A stretch of 54,839 nucleotides of DNA from assembly GCA_943353835.1 (NCBI GenBank), contig CALRBA010000004.1, positions 1 through 54,839 of the forward strand. Direction: 5' to 3'. Position 1 is the stretch's first letter, and each line of letters begins with the position of its first letter. Shown here piece after piece: positions 49,215 through 54,839 of the stretch. The notes beneath the pieces were generated by a model, which saw only the letters and a program-made list of their open reading frames with translations, was not told where the DNA came from and searched no databases. A program made the position numbers and the translations under genes. This stretch comes from Candidatus Nomurabacteria bacterium. Lineage in GTDB: Bacteria > Patescibacteriota > Minisyncoccia > Phycocordibacterales > Phycocordibacteraceae.

Positions 49215-49922
49215 TTATTTAGATGACTTTATGCGCGCAAGAAGTGTGGCGAACGCCACTTCCGGGTCCTCAATTATGAGATACTTGTGCGTGAGCACAT
49301 CAACTGGGTTGAGGCTGCGTGTCTCCTCCGTCATCACGTTGCCGAAATTGTGAAAGCTTTTTGTTACATTTGTGCTGTATGTGGAGAGTGCGATAAGTGC
49401 TGTATTTTTCTTCTTCGTGACGAGTGCTCCAGAATCTGAGCCCTTTGCGAGCTTCGCGAGCGTTACCTTGGCCACGCTCGTCTTCGGATTGTTCATCAAG
49501 AACTTATCAACGAGAATAATCTCGCCGTCCTTCGCTTTTCGCGACAGCACCGAGAGGAGAGCACCGATGCGCATCTTCTTGTTGATTTTCTCGCTGTAAT
49601 CGCGAGTTGAGCGCGGACCGAAGGTGATGCCGCCGTGGCGCCAAATAGGCGAGCGACTGGAGCCGTGACGCGCCTGGCCGGTACCCTTCTGCGCCCACGG
49701 CTTTTTACCACCACCCGAGACCTCGGCACGGTCCTTGGTGTGTGCGCGATTCTGGCGCAAGTTAGCTTGCATCGCGGTCGTAACCTGGTGCACTAGGTCA
49801 CTCCGCCACTGCACGCCAAAGATGCTTTCTGGGAGAGCAATACTACCGATCTTCTTGCCGTCCATAGAGAAGATAGGTGCCTCAATCGGTATGTATTCTT
49901 TTTTAATCTTTTTTGTGGCCAT
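49215..49922 (-). CDS. rplD: Ribosomal protein L4
   Basis: 235 residues. The long loop GGGKKPWAQKGTGQARHGSSRSPIWRHGGITFGP that lines the tunnel is conserved; the C-terminal domain ends DPEVAFATLLARIKSSK. In E. coli L4 represses the S10 operon through its leader; a structured leader also precedes this unit (50579-50653). Confidence 0.95.
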   Translation of the reverse strand: MATKKIKKEYIPIEAPIFSMDGKKIGSIALPESIFGVQWRSDLVHQVTTAMQANLRQNRAHTKDRAEVSGGGKKPWAQKGTGQARHGSSRSPIWRHGGITFGPRSTRDYSEKINKKMRIGALLSVLSRKAKDGEIILVDKFLMNNPKTSVAKVTLAKLAKGSDSGALVTKKKNTALIALSTYSTNVTKSFHNFGNVMTEETRSLNPVDVLTHKYLIIEDPEVAFATLLARIKSSK

Positions 49923-49932
49923 AGTATTTAAA

Positions 49933-50547
49933 TTACGTGGAGACTACTTCAAGCAACGTGCCACGGCGACCTGGCACCGCGCCGGAGACGATAATCTTCC
50001 CCTCCAAGGCATCCACAACGAGGATTTTCAGATTCGTGACGGTCACACGGTCAGTACCCAAACGACCAGCCATACGCATACCCTTCGCTACGCGACCGCC
50101 CGCGCGCCCTCCCGAGCCACCAATAGAGCCAGGGGAGCGTTCTGTGTGTTTCTGACCGTGTGTGCGCGGGCCACCATGGAAGCCGTGGCGCTTCACAACG
50201 CCCGAGAAACCTTTGCCTTTTGAAATCCCAGAAACTTGCACGGTGTCGCCGACAGCAAAGACTGAAGCGTCAATCGTATCGCCCACCGCGACGCCTTCGG
50301 CGTCGCGAAATTCGCGAATATCAGTGTATCCCTTACCTTTTGTATGTCCCAAAACTGCTTTACTTATATTCTTCGTCTTACGAATGCCGACACCGACCTG
50401 AATGGCTGAATATGCGTCCTTGCCATCTGCAGTCTTAACCTGTGTAACCGTGATTGGCTCGGCAAGAAGCACCGTGCCGGCATAGGCGCGACCATCATCC
50501 GCAAAGACACGGGTCATTCTTTCTTTCTTGGCGAGGATGAATTTCAT
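49933..50547 (-). CDS. rplC: Ribosomal protein L3
   Basis: 204 residues from ATG 50547 (MKFILAKKERMTRVF); the frame runs open upstream to 50727 but only through the leader. GISKGKGFSGVVKRHGFHGGPRTHGQKHTERSPGSIGG is the L3 signature. First gene of its unit, separated from rpsJ by the sugar-transferase cassette, which is unusual. Confidence 0.95.
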   Translation of the reverse strand: MKFILAKKERMTRVFADDGRAYAGTVLLAEPITVTQVKTADGKDAYSAIQVGVGIRKTKNISKAVLGHTKGKGYTDIREFRDAEGVAVGDTIDASVFAVGDTVQVSGISKGKGFSGVVKRHGFHGGPRTHGQKHTERSPGSIGGSGGRAGGRVAKGMRMAGRLGTDRVTVTNLKILVVDALEGKIIVSGAVPGRRGTLLEVVST

Positions 50548-50578
50548 GTGGTATTTATGGTGAGCACCGTCGAATCCA

Positions 50579-50653
50579 AAGCAAATCGCGCCACAGCAAT
50601 CGCTGTGCGCGATTTGCTGGAGGTCCCGCATCGGGACGTCCGAAGGGACGCCG
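50579..50653 (-). promoter_or_regulatory. Structured leader of the rplC unit
   Basis: Three adjacent stem-loops in the leader RNA: 50636-50653 (GGCGTCC/GGACGTC type), 50623-50637 (GTCCCG/CGGGAC), and 50580-50618, a 17-bp stem with one bulged base and a GATT-type loop. The longest lies 32 nt before rplC. Such a cluster could mediate autoregulation by L3 or L4, or it may simply be an inserted repeat; part of it (50624-50651) recurs in rpsJ. Confidence 0.5.
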
Positions 50654-50680
50654 ACCGAGGAGGTACGTAGCTTTAACAGC

Positions 50681-50709
50681 ACTCTACACGAGGGGCCAAA
50701 AAGATGCAA
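50681..50709 (-). promoter_or_regulatory. Promoter of the rplC unit
   Basis: Minus strand: TTGCAT (50709-50704), 17-bp spacer, TAGAGT (50686-50681). It lies directly after the terminator of the sugar-transferase gene, so the ribosomal unit is restarted here. Confidence 0.5.
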
Positions 50710-50710
50710 G

Positions 50711-50742
50711 AAAAACCGCGCACTCAAAAGAGCGCGCGGTTA
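50711..50742 (-). terminator. Terminator of the sugar-transferase gene
   Basis: An 8-bp AACCGCGC/GCGCGGTT stem followed on the minus strand by T5. The TAA stop codon of the gene is part of the stem. Confidence 0.75.
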
Positions 50743-51309
50743 GATTCCCTTGCATCGCAGAACCGTTGAAACGGTTCTGCAGAGAATGCGCAAATCAAGC
50801 CAGATGCAGTGGTGGCTGATATAGAAGATGTCAAGACGAAGACCGCATCGGATGCCACGCCTCAGTGACCACATGCGTCCTTGAATCTGCTCAAGCCCGG
50901 TAAGGCCAGGCCGAATATCAAGACGATGCGCATAAGCAGAAACTTCCTGAATACGCTTTTCAATTATTTCAGCCTGAAGAGGGCGCGGTCCGACCATGCT
51001 CATCTGCCCTAAAAGCACGTTGACGAGCTGTGGCAATTCATCCAGATGCGTCTTCCGCAGGAATCTCCCTGGTTCCGTCACACGATCGTCGCCTGATAAA
51101 ACAACATCAAACGGCTGCCATGTTTTATCCTCCATAGTTCGGAATTTGAACATAGTGAATGGTGCGCCGCGATAACCGAGACGTACCTGCCGAAAAATGA
51201 TCGGCCCCGAGGATGTTGCTTTGATCCAAACCGCGATGAAAGGAACGACCGGTACGATAATTACCAAGAAAGCCAATGCTGCGAGAAAATCAAAGATCCT
51301 TTTTTCCAT
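50740..51309 (-). CDS. Monotopic phosphoglycosyl transferase (bacterial sugar transferase)
   Basis: 189 residues, PglC/EpsL-size. One N-terminal hydrophobic re-entrant helix (about 7-28), then MFKFRTM, FLRKTHLDELPQLVNVLLGQMSMVGPRPL with the catalytic Asp-Glu of the LDELPQ motif. Transfers a sugar-phosphate to undecaprenyl phosphate to begin glycan or glycoprotein assembly. It has its own consensus promoter, a strong Shine-Dalgarno (AGAAGGAG) and its own terminator, and it splits rpsJ from rplC. No other glycan genes are nearby. An inserted cassette is likely. Confidence 0.9.
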   Translation of the reverse strand: MEKRIFDFLAALAFLVIIVPVVPFIAVWIKATSSGPIIFRQVRLGYRGAPFTMFKFRTMEDKTWQPFDVVLSGDDRVTEPGRFLRKTHLDELPQLVNVLLGQMSMVGPRPLQAEIIEKRIQEVSAYAHRLDIRPGLTGLEQIQGRMWSLRRGIRCGLRLDIFYISHHCIWLDLRILCRTVSTVLRCKGI

Positions 51310-51345
51310 CTCTTACTCCTTCTAAGTAGCGAGAGCGATAGGAGT

Positions 51346-51374
51346 TGTATACCATCGAATATCGAGTATGTCAA
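51346..51374 (-). promoter_or_regulatory. Consensus promoter of the sugar-transferase gene
   Basis: Minus strand: TTGACA (51374-51369), exactly 17 bp, TATACA (51351-51346), 36 nt before the ATG. The best sigma-70-type promoter seen in the window. Confidence 0.8.
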
Positions 51375-51376
51375 AA

Positions 51377-51408
51377 ACACACAACCGCCCTTGCGGGCGG
51401 TTGTGTGT
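51377..51408. terminator. Terminator after rpsJ
   Basis: A 14-bp perfect stem (CCGCCC/GGGCGG core, TTGC loop) followed by T5 on the minus strand. It closes the tuf-rpsJ side of the locus. Confidence 0.85.
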
Positions 51409-51436
51409 CTTGGCGATCCGAGCGGTTTCAAAAGCG

Positions 51437-51889
51437 CTACACCATTTTGACGTCGATTGTCACACCGGAAGGAAGATTGAGGTTCGTGAGGGCCTCTATC
51501 ACCTTCGGCGATGGGTTCATGATATCTATGAGGCGCTTGTGCACGCGCATCTCGAACTGCTCTCGTGCGTCCTTGTAGACGAAGGTGGAGCGGTTCACCG
51601 TCCAGCGCTTAATCTCAGTCGGGAGCGGGACCGGGCCCACGACGACTGCGTCAAAGCGCGCCGCGGTGTCCATAATCTGCTTCACCGATAAGTCCAGAAT
51701 CTTGTGTTCATACGCCTTCACGCGAATGCGGAGCTTGTGCTCGGTTATCGGAGCGGCGGGCGCCGTTTTCTTTCTGCTCCCCTTCGGGAGTCCCGATGCG
51801 GGAGGTGCGGCCTTAGTGCGCGGCGCTTTGGGCGCCGCGACTTTTTTAATTCTTGGCTTTGCTTTTGGCTTAATCGCCTTTGTGGGCAT
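51437..51889 (-). CDS. rpsJ: Ribosomal protein S10 with basic N-terminal extension
   Basis: 150 residues from ATG 51889, versus about 103. The core begins near residue 50 (HKLRIRVKAYEHKILDLSVKQIMDTA) and has VVGPVPLPTEIKRWTVNRSTFVYKDAREQFEMRVHKRLIDI. The extension is Lys/Pro/Ala-rich and contains in-frame palindromes (51776-51803 and about 51824-51842). S10 also serves as NusE in antitermination. It is followed by a terminator instead of rplC. Confidence 0.94.
   Translation of the reverse strand: MPTKAIKPKAKPRIKKVAAPKAPRTKAAPPASGLPKGSRKKTAPAAPITEHKLRIRVKAYEHKILDLSVKQIMDTAARFDAVVVGPVPLPTEIKRWTVNRSTFVYKDAREQFEMRVHKRLIDIMNPSPKVIEALTNLNLPSGVTIDVKMV
51776..51803. repeat. Double palindrome shared by rpsJ and the rplC leader
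   Basis: On the minus strand TCCCGCATCGGGA followed by C-T-CCCGAAGGGGAG. The rplC leader has the same arrangement on the plus strand at 50624-50651 (TCCCGCATCGGGA then CGTCCGAAGGGACG). Two copies of one small repeat family about 1.1 kb apart, in opposite orientation. Confidence 0.6.
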
Positions 51890-51929
51890 GTTGTTGTTAG
51901 TTGGAACTTGGTTGTTGGAAGTTCGAAAA

Positions 51930-53129
51930 TTACGCTGTAATCTTCGTGACGACTCCAGCACCGACAGTCTTGCCTCCTTCGCGAATAGCGAAACGTTGCT
52001 GCTCTTCTAGCGCGACAGGCGCGACAAGCTTCACGTTGAAGGTCACCGTATCGCCCGGCATCACCATCTCCTTACCCTCGGCGAGCATCACTTCTCCCGT
52101 GACGTCGGTGGTACGGATATAGAACTGCGGCTTGTAGCCCGAGAAGAACGGCGTGTGTCGTCCTCCCTCGTCCTTGGAGAGAATGTACACTTCCGCGATA
52201 AAGTCGGTGTGAGGCGTGACTGAACCGCTCTTCGCCAGGACTTGGCCGCGATGCACATCTTCTTTCTTAGTTCCACGAAGGAGAATACCAGCGTTGTCTC
52301 CAGCTTGGCCCTCCTGCAACTGCTTGTTGAACATTTCAATGCCGGTGACGGTGGACTTCACCGTCGGCTTAATACCGACGATTTCAACTTCCTCGCCGAC
52401 CTTCACCTGCCCGCGTTCAATACGACCGGTGACGACAGTCCCGCGACCTTCAATAGAGAATATGTCTTCAATCGGCATGAGGAACGGCTTCGTGAGCTCG
52501 CGCTCTGGCATATCAAAGTATGTGTCCAGCGTATCCGCAAGCTCTTTTACCTTAAGTGCCCATTCATCGTCCACTGTCTTGGCGTCAAGCGCCTTGAGGC
52601 CAGAACCGCGGATAATCGGTGTAGCTACACCATCGTAACCCTGCTTTGTGAGTAGCTCGCGGATCTCCTCTTCGACGAGGTCGATGAGGTCCTGCTCGTC
52701 CACCATATCTACCTTGTTCAAGAATACGATGAGCTTCTTGAGACCCACCTGCTTGGCGAGGAGGATGTGTTCACGAGTCTGAGGCATTACGCCGTCAGTG
52801 GCGGCTACCACTAGTACTGCTCCGTCCATTTGGGCGGCGCCGGTAATCATGTTTTTGATGTAGTCTGCGTGTCCCGGCGCGTCAATGTGCGCGTAGTGAC
52901 GATTCGGCGTCTCATACTCCGAGTGGTGGAGCGCAATAGTAATACCGCGCGCCTTCTCCTCTGGCGCACTGTCAATCTTATCAACGCCTTCAACGCGGGC
53001 GCTGTATCCCTTGTCCGTCAACATAGAGAGGACATGTAGGATGCCGGCGGTGAGGGTCGTCTTCCCGTGGTCAACGTGACCGATGGTGCCCACATTCATG
53101 TGCGGCTTCGCACGATTAAATTCTGCCAT
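51930..53129 (-). CDS. tuf: Elongation factor Tu
   Basis: 399 residues. G1 GHVDHGKT (17-24), G2 region [14 protein letters not shown] (differs from the usual INTAHVEYET), G3 DAPGH (Ala in place of the usual Cys), G4 NKVD, and domains 2 and 3 ([23 protein letters not shown]). Delivers aminoacyl-tRNA. It is separated from fusA by 591 nt that contain a small gene and two terminators, and it has its own promoter. Confidence 0.97.
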   Translation of the reverse strand: MAEFNRAKPHMNVGTIGHVDHGKTTLTAGILHVLSMLTDKGYSARVEGVDKIDSAPEEKARGITIALHHSEYETPNRHYAHIDAPGHADYIKNMITGAAQMDGAVLVVAATDGVMPQTREHILLAKQVGLKKLIVFLNKVDMVDEQDLIDLVEEEIRELLTKQGYDGVATPIIRGSGLKALDAKTVDDEWALKVKELADTLDTYFDMPERELTKPFLMPIEDIFSIEGRGTVVTGRIERGQVKVGEEVEIVGIKPTVKSTVTGIEMFNKQLQEGQAGDNAGILLRGTKKEDVHRGQVLAKSGSVTPHTDFIAEVYILSKDEGGRHTPFFSGYKPQFYIRTTDVTGEVMLAEGKEMVMPGDTVTFNVKLVAPVALEEQQRFAIREGGKTVGAGVVTKITA

Positions 53130-53247
53130 AGTGTTCGGTTAAATTAATAAATCACGAATTAATATCCGACACGAGTCGGAAAACACTCCGGCTCGCCACT
53201 AATAACAGCAGAAAGCCAAAGAGCGACGCCAAGATGCGTTACATATG

Positions 53248-53276
53248 AATGTACCCGACTCTATATAAAAGCGCAA
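53248..53276 (-). promoter_or_regulatory. Promoter of tuf
   Basis: Minus strand: TTGCGC (53276-53271), 17-bp spacer, TACATT (53253-53248), about 118 nt before the tuf ATG. The leader contains one short hairpin (CCGAC/GTCGG near 53170-53185). Confidence 0.5.
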
Positions 53277-53296
53277 GACGGTGTGCATAAAATAAA

Positions 53297-53334
53297 ACGG
53301 CCACCGATTCGCCTTGTGGGCGAAGGGCGGCCGT
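53297..53334 (-). terminator. Terminator after the 46-residue gene
   Basis: An ACGGCC/GGCCGT outer stem and TTCGCC/GGCGAA inner stem, then TTTTATTTTAT on the minus strand. It separates the small gene from tuf. Confidence 0.75.
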
Positions 53335-53371
53335 ACGAGCTGTGCGAGTGGTGTCACACAGCGCTCGTTCG

Positions 53372-53512
53372 TTAGGCGAGATACGGGTCGCGCTCCTGGT
53401 ACCACAGTTGGTTTACTTGCTCAACAGTGGGTGGAGGGGTCTTTTGCTCCTCGCTAGTCTTTGTGAGTGCCTGCAGCTCGGGCTCCGTACTTTCCTGTGC
53501 CGTACTCTCCAT
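53372..53512 (-). CDS. Small hydrophilic protein, 46 residues, between fusA and tuf
   Basis: Starts at ATG 53512 with the strongest Shine-Dalgarno in the window (AGGAGG, 5 nt spacing) and ends at TAA 53372. The protein is acidic and polar (MESTAQESTEPELQ at the start, a triple Pro, then EQVNQLWYQERDPYLA at the end). No membrane helix, no known family. It is flanked by a terminator downstream and preceded by a stem-loop with a U-rich tail (53544-53564). The ribosome site and bounded transcript favour a real gene. Confidence 0.6.
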   Translation of the reverse strand: MESTAQESTEPELQALTKTSEEQKTPPPTVEQVNQLWYQERDPYLA

Positions 53513-53543
53513 TTCATCCTCCTGTAAAAGATCAAAACGGACC

Positions 53544-53564
53544 GAGGCCTCCGGTGGAGACCTC
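53544..53564 (-). promoter_or_regulatory. Stem-loop with U-rich tail before the 46-residue gene
   Basis: A 9-bp stem (one G-U) with a 3-nt loop, then GGTCCGTTTTGATCTTTT on the minus strand, ending just before the Shine-Dalgarno. Possible attenuator for the small gene. Confidence 0.4.
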
Positions 53565-53671
53565 GTGTGTATCTGGTTTCGTTAGAATCTAGACACAAGC
53601 GAGGGCTCCACCATGGGTGGTAATGAGGAGTCCGAGAAGGTTCTGTCTGTGCGACATACGTGAATGATAAC

Positions 53672-53700
53672 ACACAAGCCACCCTTGGGGCGACCTGTGT
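53672..53700 (-). terminator. Hairpin after fusA
   Basis: A 13-bp stem when G-U pairs are allowed, with a 3-nt loop, 20 nt after the fusA stop; the following T-run is short (TTATC), so termination may be partial. Confidence 0.5.
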
Positions 53701-53720
53701 ATATAGCACTTTTCTATGGA

Positions 53721-54839
53721 TTATTTACGACTTGCAATGATGTCGTCGGCGATATTTTTAGGGACGGTGTCGTAGTGGTCAAACTCCATCGTCATAGAGC
53801 CACGGCCCTCGGTCATAGAGCGGAGCGTCGTGGTGTAGCCGAACATTTCAGAGAGCGGCACTTTCGCTTTCACGACTTTGTTCAATCCTCGTTCGTCCAT
53901 GCCATCTATCTGTCCGCGCTTGCCCGAGATGTTGCCGGTGATGTCGCCCATGAACTGCTCCGGCACTATAACTTCAATGCGCATAATCGGTTCAAGGATA
54001 ACGGCCTTCGCTCTGCCGGCCGCCTCTTGGAAGGCCATTGAAGCAGCGATTTTGTAGGCGATTTCTGAAGAGTCCACATCGTGGTAGGAGCCGTCGTATA
54101 GGTCGACAGAAATGTCTACCATCGGGAAGCCAGCGAGGAATCCTCTCGCCATCGCTTCGCGAAGACCCTTCTCAACAGGGTTAATAAATTCCTGTGGAAT
54201 GGCGCCACCCTTGATGTTGTTGATGAACTCGAAGTGGTCTTCACGTGTGACGTTCTTGGCCACCTTCTTCTCCGGATCCACAGGTTCCATCTTCTTCATG
54301 CGGATCTTCACGTGACCGTACTGACCTTTACCTCCTGTCTGCTTAATGTACTTCCCCTCTGCCTCGGCACTTCCGAGAATCGTTTCGCGATACGCCACCT
54401 GCGGCTTCCCTACATCCGCGACGACATTGAACTCACGCTTCATGCGGTCCACGAGAATTTCTAGATGCAGTTCACCCATGCCCGAGATAATAGTCTCACC
54501 GGTCTCTTCGTCAGTCTTAATGCGGAATGTCGGGTCCTCGTCTGAGAGCTTGTGGAGCGCGACGCCCATCTTCTCTTGGTCGGCCTTGGTCTTAGGCTCT
54601 ATGCGGAGAGATACCACCGGCTCCGGGAATTTAATTTCTTCTAGAATAATCGGATTATCTTCGTCACAGAGTGTGTGTGAGGTCCTCGTATCCTTCAACC
54701 CAACCGCGGCGGCGATTTCTCCTGTGAACACTTGTTCAACCTCTTCGCGCTTGTTCGCTTGGAGACGCACGATGCGACCAACACGTTCTTTAGATCCGGT
54801 AGTTGAATTGTAAACGTATGAACCGGATGCGAGCGTGCC
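53721..54839 (-). CDS. fusA: Elongation factor G, C-terminal part (gene runs off the window)
   Basis: 373 residues in frame to the window edge; the true start lies beyond. Covered: the end of domain II ([36 protein letters not shown]) and domains III-V ([65 protein letters not shown], and [25 protein letters not shown]). Translocates tRNA-mRNA on the ribosome. The frame opens at 54770 with a Val codon that is internal, not a start. Confidence 0.96.
   Translation of the reverse strand, partial: GTLASGSYVYNSTTGSKERVGRIVRLQANKREEVEQVFTGEIAAAVGLKDTRTSHTLCDEDNPIILEEIKFPEPVVSLRIEPKTKADQEKMGVALHKLSDEDPTFRIKTDEETGETIISGMGELHLEILVDRMKREFNVVADVGKPQVAYRETILGSAEAEGKYIKQTGGKGQYGHVKIRMKKMEPVDPEKKVAKNVTREDHFEFINNIKGGAIPQEFINPVEKGLREAMARGFLAGFPMVDISVDLYDGSYHDVDSSEIAYKIAASMAFQEAAGRAKAVILEPIMRIEVIVPEQFMGDITGNISGKRGQIDGMDERGLNKVVKAKVPLSEMFGYTTTLRSMTEGRGSMTMEFDHYDTVPKNIADDIIASRK

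Noticed and set aside
50291-50309. 19-bp palindrome inside rplC
   Set aside because: The residues it encodes (RDAEGVAV) lie in normal L3 sequence, so it is not clearly an insertion; codon chance is sufficient.
1-54839. CRISPR array or rRNA genes
   Set aside because: No regularly spaced direct repeats and no rRNA core sequences were seen on either strand.
1-54839. Alternative genetic code (UGA as Gly)
   Set aside because: Genes such as rnj and pilD end at TGA and conserved genes read through without in-frame TGA.

Overview
This window is a chromosomal segment of a Candidate Phyla Radiation bacterium, most likely Parcubacteria/Paceibacteria (Patescibacteria). The inference rests on four things: a compact multi-prepilin type IV pilus locus of the kind seen in that group, no rpmD (L30) between rpsE and rplO, very tight gene packing, and short palindromic repeats lying in frame inside genes. 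TGA is used as a stop codon (for example in rnj and pilD), so the standard code applies and UGA-reassigned lineages such as Gracilibacteria are unlikely. The lineage was not tested by any phylogeny.

Layout. 1-713: an insertion-sequence end has truncated a retron-type reverse transcriptase; immediately upstream of the RT is a 161-nt inverted-repeat-bounded region that looks like a retron msr-msd RNA. 783-5184 (minus): initiator-type tRNA-Met, a membrane protein with a HEPN-like motif, gatA, gatC and ligA. 5187-16051 (minus): a type IV pilus locus with four minor prepilins, pilD, two tandem major-type pilins (one with the key Glu5 replaced by Val), pilC, pilT, a lone receiver protein, pilB, and pilO/N/M. 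16072-19403 (plus): a ComF-like phosphoribosyltransferase, tRNA-Ser, and a FIST sensor - histidine kinase - receiver module. 19502-25177: accessory DNA with a copper cluster (DUF3105, Met-rich DUF305, small membrane protein, CopA), a membrane-anchored histidine phosphatase and an unrecognised 203-residue gene. 25249-38915: groES-groEL, secG with an orphan solute-binding protein, RNase J, Nth, VKOR, DedA, a PLD-OB protein, infC-rpmI-rplT, a pterin dehydratase, a second beta-CASP RNase and ndk. 38945-54839 (minus): map, adk, secY and the spc/S10 ribosomal genes, then tuf, a 46-residue small gene and the 3' part of fusA.

How the parts fit. The ribosomal block is not one transcript: promoters are visible upstream of rpsS, rplC, a sugar-transferase cassette inserted between rplC and rpsJ, and tuf. 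The pilus genes supply a complete machine (pilin, peptidase, extension and retraction ATPases, platform, PilMNO). Two stand-alone receivers and a soluble kinase lie within or next to the pilus genes, which suggests, without proof, phosphorelay control of pilus dynamics.

Most notable points are the disrupted retron, the E5V pilin paralogue, in-frame palindromic repeats in at least seven genes, loss of metal-ligand cysteines in LigA, Nth, PilB and PilD, and the unlisted small gene between fusA and tuf. All structures were read by eye; no fold, alignment or database search was run.
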